Shown here in pieces: positions 1 through 6,923 of a stretch of DNA of 55,616 nt. Source of the stretch: Bacteroidales bacterium. Its GTDB lineage: Bacteria > Bacteroidota > Bacteroidia > Bacteroidales > P3. Location of the stretch: NCBI GenBank assembly GCA_017449975.1, contig JAFSYK010000072.1:1-55616 (forward strand). The letters run 5' to 3'. A program made the translations under genes and the position numbers. Numbering within the stretch: position 1 is the stretch's first letter; the number at the start of each line of letters is the position of its first letter. Below the pieces are notes generated by a model that was given only the letters and a program-made list of their open reading frames with translations, was not told the DNA's origin and ran no database searches.

Positions 1-2
1 AC

Positions 3-737
3 ATCTACAACGCCATCAAGCGCAACTCGCTGCTGGAGAACGTCACCGTTGACGCCAACGGCAAGATTGACTTCAAAGACAAGAGTGTGACGGAGAACAC
101 CCGTCTGAGCTATCCCATCGACCACATCGAGAAGATTGTGCAGCCCATCCACGGCAAGAGCGCCGGCCCCGCCGCCGAGAACGTCATCTTCCTTTCGGCC
201 GACGCCTTTGGCGTGTTGCCTCCGGTCAGCATCTTGACTGCCGAGCAGTGCAAGTACTACTTCCTGAGCGGTTTTACCGCCAAGTTGGCGGGTACGGAGC
301 GCGGCATCACCGAGCCTACGCCCACCTTCAGCGCCTGCTTTGGCCAGGCTTTCCTCGAGCTGCACCCCACCAAGTATGCCGAGGAGCTGGTGAAGCGTAT
401 GGAGAAGAGCGGTGCCAAAGCCTATCTGGTCAACACCGGCTGGAACGGCACCGGCAAGCGTATCTCCATCAAGGACACCCGCGGCATCATCGACGCCATC
501 CTTGACGGCAGCATCCTGAAAGCCGACACCAAGAAGATTCCGTATTTCGATTTCGAGGTGCCCACGTCGCTGCCCGGCGTGGATCCGAAGATTCTCGACC
601 CGCGCGACACCTACGCTGCCGCCGCCGAGTGGGAGACCAAGGCCAAGGACCTCGCCGCCCGCTTTATCAAGAACTTCGAGAAGTTCACCTACAATGCCGC
701 CGGCAAAGCTCTGGTGGCCGCTGGTCCGAAACTGTAA
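3..737 (+). CDS. pckA: Phosphoenolpyruvate carboxykinase (ATP), C-terminal part
   Basis: The gene is cut by the left edge; the frame is open from base 3, so the N-terminal half, including the nucleotide-binding P-loop, lies outside. The visible part carries typical C-terminal PEPCK blocks: [41 protein letters not shown] and [19 protein letters not shown]. The enzyme interconverts oxaloacetate plus ATP with PEP, CO2 and ADP in the cytosol; in anaerobic Bacteroidetes it often runs in the carboxylating direction towards succinate. The protein ends GPKL. Its last ten codons, stop and terminator are duplicated about 1 kb downstream behind a zeta-toxin gene, so this copy is the intact one. A hairpin terminator follows directly. 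Confidence 0.95.
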   Translation: MYNAIKRNSLLENVTVDANGKIDFKDKSVTENTRLSYPIDHIEKIVQPIHGKSAGPAAENVIFLSADAFGVLPPVSILTAEQCKYYFLSGFTAKLAGTERGITEPTPTFSACFGQAFLELHPTKYAEELVKRMEKSGAKAYLVNTGWNGTGKRISIKDTRGIIDAILDGSILKADTKKIPYFDFEVPTSLPGVDPKILDPRDTYAAAAEWETKAKDLAARFIKNFEKFTYNAAGKALVAAGPKL

Positions 738-795
738 TCACAGTTGTCTGATAATAAAACAAAAACACTCCCGAGGCTTCGGGAGTGTTTTTGTT
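705..795 (+). repeat. 91-bp direct repeat, copy 1 (pckA 3' end plus terminator)
   Basis: It covers the last ten codons and stop of pckA, the short spacer and the hairpin terminator. It recurs at 1742-1832 with only two visible differences (710 T versus 1747 C; 749 T versus 1786 A). The two copies bracket the zeta-toxin module, giving a 1037-bp repeat-to-repeat unit. Confidence 0.95.
761..792. terminator. Rho-independent terminator after pckA
   Basis: A perfect 14-bp inverted repeat (AAAAACACTCCCGA / TCGGGAGTGTTTTT) with a GGCT loop. A-run and T-run flanks make it usable in both directions. It lies within the 91-bp repeat, and its second copy sits at 1798-1829. Confidence 0.9.
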
Positions 796-940
796 TATGC
801 TTTACTACGTCATCGCTCTTTGCATGCTGCGGGCATGCCCCAATAGCGGGAAGGAATATACGTGGAGATTGTCTGAATGAGATAAATGCTTTTCTTTGCT
901 ATATGATACAATTTTTTTTCTTTAGCCACGTTATAGAGAT

Positions 941-1135
941 ATGTCAGAAAAGGAACTTAATTCTTATCGACTCACATCGATGCAGGAGCCAAGTGATGAA
1001 ATGCTCTCAGCCATCATGCGCGAGGCTGCTGAGGATGCCAAACAGTCCACAGATGCTGCAGAGAATCGATTTTTTGGTGAAATAAGCCAAATGGTGGAGG
1101 ATGCTCTGCGGAGATACAACGTCGCTGTGCAATGA
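941..1135 (+). CDS. Small acidic protein, putative antitoxin of the zeta module
   Basis: A 64-residue, strongly helical and acidic protein (MREAAEDAKQSTDAAENRFF). Its stop overlaps the start of the zeta-toxin gene by four bases (ATGA at 1132-1135), a classic translationally coupled toxin-antitoxin arrangement. It is too short to be a canonical epsilon antitoxin and I recognise no DNA-binding fold. The antitoxin role is inferred only from size, charge, order and overlap. The upstream spacer (796-940) is AT-rich and shows no exact TAnnTTTG promoter. A longer overlapping frame at 744-1085 is less convincing because it begins inside the pckA terminator. Confidence 0.65.
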   Translation: MSEKELNSYRLTSMQEPSDEMLSAIMREAAEDAKQSTDAAENRFFGEISQMVEDALRRYNVAVQ

Positions 1136-1743
1136 ATGACAATATCCATAGGCCCGTGTTGATTGTCATTGCCGGTCCGAATGGATCTGGCAAGACTACT
1201 GTTACTTCCAAAATCCTAAAGCATGAATGGTTAGAGGATTCGGTTTACATCAACCCCGACCAAGTGGCGCAAGAACGATTTGGCGATTGGAATTCACCGG
1301 ATGCAGTGAGACAGGCGGCTATATATTGCGCGAAATGGCGAGAGCAAAGTTTGTCGGATAGGCAAAGCATGATATTTGAGAGTGTGTTTTCGGCGGAAGA
1401 CAAATTGGATTTTCTTCTCCGTGCAAAAGAGGCAGGATTTTTTGTGCGATTCTTCTTCGTTTGCACCTCTTCGCCAAAGATAAATGCTTCGAGAATTGCT
1501 GGACGCGTGATGAAAGGAGGCCACGATGTGCCCATCACAAAGATTATTTCGCGCTATCAAAAGTCTATCGCTAATTGCATGGTGGCCTCGTATTTTGCCG
1601 ACAGAACATATATTTACGACAATTCGGAGGATGGTAGGGAGGCACAGTTGCTATTTCGTATGGTAGAGGGAAAACTCACTAAGCAGTATATCTCTAACAT
1701 TCCGAAATGGGCGTTGCCTATTTATAACCATGCAAAAAAGTAA
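1132..1743 (+). CDS. Zeta-toxin family kinase
   Basis: A 203-residue P-loop protein. The Walker A motif GPNGSGKTT is at residues 15-23, followed by the zeta-like YINPDQVAQERFG block (an acidic site near residue 42) and IFESVFS. Zeta toxins phosphorylate UDP-N-acetylglucosamine or related sugar nucleotides and poison wall synthesis; the Bacteroidetes proteins are largely uncharacterised, so the substrate is unknown. Start ATG 1132 overlaps the upstream small ORF. The last two bases of its TAA stop are the first bases of the second pckA 3'-end repeat, so the gene stops exactly at the recombination junction and could have lost a few C-terminal codons. Length is still usual for the short zeta-like family. 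Confidence 0.85.
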   Translation: MNDNIHRPVLIVIAGPNGSGKTTVTSKILKHEWLEDSVYINPDQVAQERFGDWNSPDAVRQAAIYCAKWREQSLSDRQSMIFESVFSAEDKLDFLLRAKEAGFFVRFFFVCTSSPKINASRIAGRVMKGGHDVPITKIISRYQKSIANCMVASYFADRTYIYDNSEDGREAQLLFRMVEGKLTKQYISNIPKWALPIYNHAKK

Positions 1744-1832
1744 AGCCCTGGTGGCCGCTGGTCCGAAACTGTAATCACAGTTGTCAGATAATAAAACAAA
1801 AACACTCCCGAGGCTTCGGGAGTGTTTTTGTT
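1742..1832 (+). repeat. 91-bp direct repeat, copy 2 (orphan pckA 3' end plus terminator)
   Basis: It matches 705-795 at 89 of 91 positions. It starts within the zeta stop codon and ends two bases into the stop codon of the convergent WYL gene. This copy has no pckA body in front of it. It now serves as terminator for the zeta module (hairpin 1798-1829) and, on the other strand, for the WYL gene. Confidence 0.95.
1798..1829. terminator. Bidirectional terminator between zeta module and WYL gene
   Basis: A copy of the pckA hairpin, with the same 14-bp arms and GGCT loop. It terminates the zeta gene from the left and the WYL regulator (stop at 1831) from the right. Confidence 0.88.
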
Positions 1833-2739
1833 ATTCTTCTTCGTAGATTTGTGACATTTTCAGCACCTCTTCGCGGAGGGTTTGGCGGAGACTTTCGGGT
1901 TTGAGAACCTCGATGGTGCTGCCGAGCGAGAGCAGTTTCTGTCGAAAGTCGATGTTGGGCCGCACCCGTAGGGCGAAGATGGGGCAGCCCTCTTTTTCGC
2001 CAATCTCCATCTGGCTTTCGTGCAGCTTGGGTGAGCGCAGATAGTTGGCCTGTAGCGGAGTGGCTTTTATCCAAACGCTCTCCACGGGCGTCTCCTCGTC
2101 GATGGTGACGCCATAGATGCCGTCGTACATCTGTTCGATGTCGAAAGCGGGGTCGCGCTGGTAGGTCTCCTCCTGCAACTCGCAATGACTCATGCGGTCG
2201 AGTGCGAAACAGCGGTAGGGCTTGTTGTCGTTGTAGCGTCCGATGAGGTACCAGCGACGCTCGAACATCTTGAGGGCGTGCGGCATGAAGTTGTAGAACA
2301 GCACTGGTTCTTTCATCCAGTAGGAGCCGTAGGTGAAGCTGACCATGCGTTGATCTTTCAGTGCTTCGAGCAGGAGGGGCAGGGGAGTGTTGGCGTTGGC
2401 CCGCGGAATGTCGATATACTGTGCCACTTGCTGGCTGTCGGTGACAATGCGGTTGACGGAGATGGAGTTCAGCAGCCAATGTCGGAAGAAGTCGCTCTTG
2501 CCGTTGTCGGCAATACGGTAACGGAACTCTTGTCCGATGCTGTGGCTTTCGATAGTGATGCCGAAAAGTTCCGCTATCTCGTTGCGGTGCCGGTAGAAGC
2601 TACGTTTGGAGAAGGCGCCGTTGCTGCGCATCTCGTCGTCGGCATCCCATTTGTTGCCAATCTGTTCGATGGTGAGGCCCAACTCGCCGCCGCGCATGAT
2701 AGCGTCCACCAGCCAGATGTATTTTTTCAAAGGAGACAT
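1831..2739 (-). CDS. WYL-domain transcriptional regulator 1
   Basis: A 302-residue protein with an N-terminal winged-helix-like region (residues 1-75) and a WYL domain from about residue 125. The W-Y-L triplet itself is at 163-165 (RRWYLIG), and a C-terminal WCX-like extension follows. WYL proteins sense nucleic acid or nucleotide ligands and frequently repress phage-defence loci (BrxR and CapW types). A close paralogue lies at 8834-9745, also on the minus strand; the two bracket the accessory genes. Start ATG 2739 matches the paralogue's MxPLKKYIWLVD start. It ends in the shared terminator. The target is unknown; control of the island is inference. Confidence 0.88.
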   Translation of the reverse strand: MSPLKKYIWLVDAIMRGGELGLTIEQIGNKWDADDEMRSNGAFSKRSFYRHRNEIAELFGITIESHSIGQEFRYRIADNGKSDFFRHWLLNSISVNRIVTDSQQVAQYIDIPRANANTPLPLLLEALKDQRMVSFTYGSYWMKEPVLFYNFMPHALKMFERRWYLIGRYNDNKPYRCFALDRMSHCELQEETYQRDPAFDIEQMYDGIYGVTIDEETPVESVWIKATPLQANYLRSPKLHESQMEIGEKEGCPIFALRVRPNIDFRQKLLSLGSTIEVLKPESLRQTLREEVLKMSQIYEEE

Positions 2740-3233
2740 GATAGGGTAGGGTTAAGAGTTAATGGATTGAATTGAAATTGGGGCAAAAATACACCATGTG
2801 AACGCCAAATCATGTCACAGCGAAAAAATTCTTTATCACAGATGCCTTATATACTCCCTTAGTTACTAGTGAATAAACAGAGAATAGTCATGCAAAAGTA
2901 CATCTTTTTTTTAATTTATATTATTTTAAGAAGTTAATTGATGTTTGAATATAGTTTAGTTTTGTTCTAAATAACCTCTAATAATTAGTTGTGAACACGA
3001 ATCTAACGAATTACTATTCGTGTTATTCGTGCAATTCGTGTTCAAATAAAACGAATAATTAGTGGTTACCTCTAATTGTTCTTTCCACTCATGAGTGCCG
3101 CCGGTGGCGGCACGAGCCGCCGCCCTGCAAGTGCCCACTTGCAGGGAAAAGCGGCGGACTTGGGAATGCGGTATGTGTCAAGGCAGAACGTTTGAAGCAT
3201 CAAAAAAAAGCCGTCCTTGAAATAGACGCGATC
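2740..3233. other. Intergenic region with dispersed-repeat remnants and GC hairpins
   Basis: No convincing gene. 2740-2990 is AT-rich. 2992-3067 carries reiterated TTCGTG words (ATTCGTG-CAATTCGTG-TTC) resembling the 139-bp leader repeat at 7481 and 8393. 3097-3157 is a sharp GC-rich island of hairpins. A 60-aa minus frame at 2956-3138 is composed of this repeat sequence and is not supported. Confidence 0.7.
3097..3157. repeat. GC-rich hairpin cluster (REP-like)
   Basis: Two stem-loops lie side by side in AT-rich DNA: GCCGCC-GGT-GGCGGC near 3098-3112, then a perfect 10-bp stem CCCTGCAAGT / ACTTGCAGGG (3123-3146) inside an outer CCGCCG / CGGCGG pair. The start of the first (3091-3110) recurs inverted at 8601-8620 with one mismatch, so it is a dispersed element. 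Confidence 0.7.
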
Positions 3234-3587
3234 TCAAACACTTATAGTAGCGACCTCTTGCACAATTTGTCGCAGACATTTCAGCCGCTCCATCTGGCGA
3301 TTGTATTCTTCTTTGAAGAAATACAGCGGTGATTCACATAGTGGCAGCCTCTGTGCCAGCAGAGCCTGGTCCCGGCTTACATGATATCGTTCCATCAATG
3401 CCTGGGTGCGCTCCTCCGCGGATGAAAACTCCATAACTAGGTCTGCCAGCACCTGCGGGTCAAAGTTGATTTTCTCAAACACTTTTGCATTGTCAATAAA
3501 AGAATCCAGAAACTCCGGCGTCAGCGCCATGAGTTCTTCATTCCCTGTGTCAATTCCCCACATTCGAGGTTCAAAGTATAGTTTCAT
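3234..3587 (-). CDS. Hypothetical protein, 117 aa
   Basis: I do not recognise the family. The 117 residues have no signal peptide or membrane segment. The second half is helical and charged (EFSSAEERTQALMERYHVSR, then EEYNRQMERLKCLRQIV), suggesting a small soluble alpha-helical protein. It follows the Trp-repeat gene on the same strand but has its own hairpin-plus-promoter module just upstream: hairpin 3627-3653 and TAATTTTG at 3614-3621, leaving a leader of only about 25 nt. Expression as a single-gene unit is therefore likely. The island position hints at an accessory role; no function is claimed. Confidence 0.6.
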   Translation of the reverse strand: MKLYFEPRMWGIDTGNEELMALTPEFLDSFIDNAKVFEKINFDPQVLADLVMEFSSAEERTQALMERYHVSRDQALLAQRLPLCESPLYFFKEEYNRQMERLKCLRQIVQEVATISV

Positions 3588-3613
3588 GTTTTTGCTAGTT
3601 TTTTATTCAACCA

Positions 3614-3621
3614 CAAAATTA
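3614..3621 (-). promoter_or_regulatory. Promoter -7 box for the 117-aa gene
   Basis: Minus-strand TAATTTTG fits the Bacteroidetes -7 consensus TAnnTTTG. It lies directly downstream of the 3627-3653 hairpin. No clear -33 TTTG at standard spacing is visible. Confidence 0.5.
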
Positions 3622-3626
3622 CAAAA

Positions 3627-3653
3627 CGGGAGTGCCACATCGTAACACTCCCG
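3627..3653 (-). terminator. Hairpin module a: terminator of the Trp-repeat gene
   Basis: Arms CGGGAGTG / CACTCCCG with an 11-nt loop, followed on the minus strand by a T-rich run. It shares the core GTGCCACATCGT with the elements at 4262, 7604 and 8516. Each of these is followed, in minus-strand reading, by TTTGTA and a -7-like box. Confidence 0.75.
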
Positions 3654-3679
3654 CAAAGTTTTTTCTTTATTTAAACCAA

Positions 3680-4210
3680 TCAATTGCTTGCCATTTCTTT
3701 TTCTATGCGGTCAACCTCTTTGTTTCGTAAAGCCCACAGTAAAGAGGAGTTATCCAAAAAATCAGAAAGTGGTATATATTCTCGGTAGCGAATAAAGAAG
3801 TCTCGATTAAATATTTTATCATCATCGTCAATATATCTGTTTATAAGTTCGTGCCAATCCCAACGGTCAATATATTTATCAATAATATCGTAATCCAACT
3901 TAAAGTCTGAATTGCCAGACAATGCACTCCAATTCCAACGGTCGGCAAAGTGTTCGACCACTTCAGGAGTAAATAACGATTCATTTCTGTTGCGAGAAAT
4001 CCATTCCCAATCGATCCGGTTGGCCCATTTCTCTAGGAGTTTTTCTATCCATTGTATGCTGCCGTTTCGCGATACATCTTGCCAATTCAATTTATCGGCA
4101 TATTTCTCCAACACTTCCTCATTCAATTCACTGTTTCCGGAAATATAGTCCCATGCTTCTTTGGCGATGATGACGTCAAGCATCTCATCAGTTAATGAAT
4201 TGCAATTCAT
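3680..4210 (-). CDS. Trp-rich tandem-repeat protein, 176 aa
   Basis: A soluble acidic protein built of about four degenerate repeats of roughly 27-32 residues. Each ends with W-x-x-(I/L)-S-x-N or a close variant: WDYISGNSEL, WQDVSRNGSI, WEWISRNRNE, WNWSALSGNSDF, WDWHELI. Between them lie amphipathic helices such as EEVLEKYADKLNW and PEVVEHFADRWNW. This suggests a right-handed helical-repeat or scaffold fold. Similar W..LS.N repeats occur in hypothetical proteins of bacteria and giant viruses, without known function as far as I recall. It is AT-richer than the core genes. It has its own promoter box (4248-4256) and is isolated from the nuclease operon by hairpin 4262-4288. Confidence 0.7.
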   Translation of the reverse strand: MNCNSLTDEMLDVIIAKEAWDYISGNSELNEEVLEKYADKLNWQDVSRNGSIQWIEKLLEKWANRIDWEWISRNRNESLFTPEVVEHFADRWNWSALSGNSDFKLDYDIIDKYIDRWDWHELINRYIDDDDKIFNRDFFIRYREYIPLSDFLDNSSLLWALRNKEVDRIEKEMASN

Positions 4211-4247
4211 AATGATTCCTTTCTTTATGTTAAGTTGTTATTTAGTT

Positions 4248-4256
4248 GCAAAAATA
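4248..4256 (-). promoter_or_regulatory. Promoter -7 box for the Trp-repeat gene
   Basis: Minus-strand TATTTTTGC is a perfect TAnnTTTGC match, about 38 nt before the ATG at 4210 and directly after hairpin module b. Confidence 0.6.
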
Positions 4257-4261
4257 CAAAG

Positions 4262-4288
4262 CGGGAGTGCCACATCGTGACACTCCCG
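4262..4288 (-). terminator. Hairpin module b: terminator of the nuclease operon
   Basis: Arms CGGGAGTG / CACTCCCG and the same loop core (CCACATCGTGA) as module a. It lies 36 bp beyond the stop of the PD-(D/E)XK gene, on the minus strand. Confidence 0.75.
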
Positions 4289-4323
4289 AAAAAGGAATCA
4301 AATCGTTGGAGTACAAATTTTTA

Positions 4324-5445
4324 TTATTTTTTGTGTTTGATCGGTATAGTTAGTTCGACTTTGGCATTCTTTACATCGTCAAGCATTCTCGTGACAATTT
4401 CAATAACCTCTTTTGAGAACTCTTTTTTTATCATTTTAGGAAATAATGATGGCTCCTTCCAATCATTGAAAAGATGTCCATCAAAATAACCATATGGCCA
4501 CCACTCATTAGGATAATCCCATATTTTTCTTTGAACTTCCACCGGTTCATCATATGAAATGCCATACGTGGCCTTGGTTTTTGATATATAAATACCCAAT
4601 CTTGCCCCTTGCCATTCATCCTTGGTGAAAAATAATGGCGGATCGTATTTAAGCCCGTTTTTCTTTGAAAATTCAAGCAAATCTGGTTTTACGAATTTGT
4701 CGAATAAATAATCAAAATAACCGTCATTTGCTGCATTAATAATAGCATCGACTTCTTCGTGTTTTTTGACCATTATTTCAAATAGTTCATTCTTTGATTG
4801 TTCATTCATGTCCTGTTGTGTTAATTGTTTAATATGGTTTCTATATTGAACAAGAGTTTCTCTAACTAAAGGTAATTGGGAGGATTTTTCTATACACAAT
4901 TCCATCCATTTTATAATGTGTTCAGAGTATGACATCCTAATATAATCAATACCTTCTCCACTATCAGGAGATGCATCATCCCCCCAAAGAGTCAGGTAAA
5001 TTATTTCGGATTGAACCGATCCTCTCTGAATGGCATCTTTTCTATATTTTTTTAATTGAGCACCTTGGTCTCCAGCAAATATTTTGTTTTCAATTATGAC
5101 GATTGGTTTTCCTTGATATTCAACGTAAATATCCATGCGACCGTCGTAATCAGTTGTCCATTCCTCTCTTTTGACACGGATGCTCTTTTCATCCAAGTTT
5201 GCTACATCAATGGACGAGCCATAGGTCTCCATGAAAAGTTTTAAGTATAAGCACCCTTGACCATGTGAACCTTCCGGATTTAACAATTCTGCTATGATTT
5301 TTGAATGTTGTAATTCATAGTGGTCGACACCACATACCTTAAAGATGTTGAATTGTTCACCGCGAAGTCGACTCTCTTCCTTGGCGACTTTCGCTTGCTG
5401 AACAATTTGGCTCACCGCCTTGAATAGTTGTTCGTACTGTTCCAT
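4324..5445 (-). CDS. PD-(D/E)XK nuclease superfamily protein
   Basis: A 373-residue protein. The core is in the first half: YELQHSKIIAELLNP (residues 43-57), then GRMDIYVEY with Asp105, and IVIIENKI with Glu119-x-Lys121, which together form the PD-(D/E)XK metal site. A conserved GDQGAQLKKY follows. This resembles the PDDEXK_4 group of uncharacterised Bacteroidetes and Clostridia nucleases. The C-terminal half (about 220-373) is a separate domain with aromatic-rich blocks such as WDYPNEWWPYGYFDGH. It is the last gene of the minus-strand run PLD, Mrr-like, coiled-coil, PDDEXK, 23 bp after the coiled-coil gene. Defence against foreign DNA is plausible but inferred. Codon use is clearly AT-richer than the core genes. 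Confidence 0.8.
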   Translation of the reverse strand: MEQYEQLFKAVSQIVQQAKVAKEESRLRGEQFNIFKVCGVDHYELQHSKIIAELLNPEGSHGQGCLYLKLFMETYGSSIDVANLDEKSIRVKREEWTTDYDGRMDIYVEYQGKPIVIIENKIFAGDQGAQLKKYRKDAIQRGSVQSEIIYLTLWGDDASPDSGEGIDYIRMSYSEHIIKWMELCIEKSSQLPLVRETLVQYRNHIKQLTQQDMNEQSKNELFEIMVKKHEEVDAIINAANDGYFDYLFDKFVKPDLLEFSKKNGLKYDPPLFFTKDEWQGARLGIYISKTKATYGISYDEPVEVQRKIWDYPNEWWPYGYFDGHLFNDWKEPSLFPKMIKKEFSKEVIEIVTRMLDDVKNAKVELTIPIKHKK

Positions 5446-5468
5446 GTTAATAATATTGTAGTACTATG

Positions 5469-5786
5469 TTAGAAATCAAAGTCTGGATTATTTATGTCAT
5501 CAGTATACATCATTCTTCTTTCCGCAGAAGGATCAGGAAAATCAAATTCATCTTTTACTCGTTGGATTAATTGAATAGTTTTTTTATAAATCTTTCGTAT
5601 TTCATTGTTATTATGTGATGGTACACTAATTTCTTCCAGATATTGGTCCAAATCATCTATCTCATGTTTTATCTCAATTACTTCATGTTCTATCTCATTC
5701 ATTACAGAAATGGCCTCTTCCTGGGTAGCATTGCTATCCATCAATTCATGCATTTTCTTTTGTAATTGCAGTAACTGTGCTTTCAT
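5469..5786 (-). CDS. Small coiled-coil protein in the nuclease operon
   Basis: A 105-residue, highly charged protein that looks almost entirely helical to residue 85. Heptad-like runs (QLLQLQKKMHELMD, EIEHEVIEIKHEIDDLDQYL) predict a coiled coil. It has no signal peptide and an acidic tail ending NNPDFDF. The stop is 23 bp from the PD-(D/E)XK gene, so the two are almost surely co-transcribed; the 79-bp gap to the upstream Mrr-like gene is AT-rich. It could be an oligomerisation partner or inhibitor of a neighbouring nuclease. I recognise no family. Confidence 0.7.
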   Translation of the reverse strand: MKAQLLQLQKKMHELMDSNATQEEAISVMNEIEHEVIEIKHEIDDLDQYLEEISVPSHNNNEIRKIYKKTIQLIQRVKDEFDFPDPSAERRMMYTDDINNPDFDF

Positions 5787-5865
5787 TTTTTTTATCTTTT
5801 AGTTCCTAATGGTTACTTTGTTCAACACAATGAGTTATCTTTTGGGTTATTTATACTTTCTAATT

Positions 5866-6906
5866 CTATAAGCTCAATCCCTCTAATCCTGCATTCAGTA
5901 TCATAGTGGCAAATTCAATACCTGTGATTAGACGAACACCTGCTTGGTCTGCCTCATTCATCGCTCTCAGGCTGTAATGCTCGCACGACGAGATTACCCA
6001 CATCTGAGTATGATAATCGTCATAAGTATGATTGGTCTTATAGGCTTTGATTTGCTGAATAGCCCATTCATCTGTTACACCGTCATTTTTTTTTACTTGA
6101 ACCATGATGGCAGTCTTGATGTTCTCAAAGTATCCTATCACATCAGCATCACCTTCACCTTCGCCTTTGTCAGGGGCATTCTTACTTGGGATTTCAGTCC
6201 TCGCTCCTATCGATTTTAAATACCTTTCAACAAGATTCTCGAAACTGTCTGCACTTGTTAGATTTTCAATCAATGTCAACAGCTTTGGGGCCGTTTCTTC
6301 TATGATTTTCTCCTTCAGATTGATGGGTTTGTGTTCTTCGTATGCCTTTCGGGCATTCTCTATAGAATCCTTCATGTCAGAAATATCCGCATTGGTCTGT
6401 CGGATTTTCATTCTTGAAATCAGTTTTTGATCGGCAAACCCCATCCGAGGTATGTTATATAGAATTGGCTTCACCTTTCTATAGAAACCCAAATCTATTG
6501 GCTGACCGTCTTCATTGTAATAATAACCGTCTTCATGCAGAATGGCTTTCTTGTCATTCCAATCCATGAATACCGAAGAATCTATGGATTCGTTTGAAAA
6601 GATAACGTCGTCTTCAATTTCAAATAGACTGAATTCCTGGCTTGTGGGAACGAGAACAATGTCCCCCTTCTTCATCTCCATAATAAAACGCCACAGGTTC
6701 CATCTGTTTTTAGGCAAACCCCATCCTTCAGCTTGCATTGCGCCTTCTAATGCAGCTTCTCCTCCTGTCTGCACTTGCTTCACAAAGGCATCTGAGGAGA
6801 AATCACTCCAACCGATGGATAAGAAGTGGTGGGTAAACAATAGCGGATGAGCGAACCCCAAAGCATTATCTCCACCTGTAATCCTGTGTAACCAGTACTT
6901 TTTCAT
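5866..6906 (-). CDS. Mrr-like restriction endonuclease with N-terminal reader-like domain
   Basis: A 346-residue, two-part protein. The N-terminal 150 residues (YWLHRITGGDNALGFAHPLL, then KKGDIVLVPTSQEFSLFEI) resemble EVE/PUA-like folds that read modified bases; this is my inference from pattern, not a firm match. The C-terminal 130 residues are a Mrr-type catalytic domain: FENLVERYLKSIG (Glu223 region), GDADVIGYF (Asp255) and IMVQVKK (Gln270-x-Lys272), the D...QxK form of the PD-(D/E)XK core. The architecture suggests a type IV, modification-dependent restriction enzyme. It begins 17 bp after the PLD gene, so they share a transcript. AT-rich composition suggests horizontal acquisition. Confidence 0.8.
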   Translation of the reverse strand: MKKYWLHRITGGDNALGFAHPLLFTHHFLSIGWSDFSSDAFVKQVQTGGEAALEGAMQAEGWGLPKNRWNLWRFIMEMKKGDIVLVPTSQEFSLFEIEDDVIFSNESIDSSVFMDWNDKKAILHEDGYYYNEDGQPIDLGFYRKVKPILYNIPRMGFADQKLISRMKIRQTNADISDMKDSIENARKAYEEHKPINLKEKIIEETAPKLLTLIENLTSADSFENLVERYLKSIGARTEIPSKNAPDKGEGEGDADVIGYFENIKTAIMVQVKKNDGVTDEWAIQQIKAYKTNHTYDDYHTQMWVISSCEHYSLRAMNEADQAGVRLITGIEFATMILNAGLEGLSL

Positions 6907-6923
6907 AATTCTTCCATTATTTA

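Noticed and set aside
744-1085. 113-codon plus frame after pckA
   Set aside because: Begins in the pckA terminator and overlaps the better-supported 64-aa ORF in another frame.
2956-3138. 60-codon minus frame
   Set aside because: Consists of leader-repeat and hairpin sequence; Asn/Thr tandem content follows the repeated DNA words.
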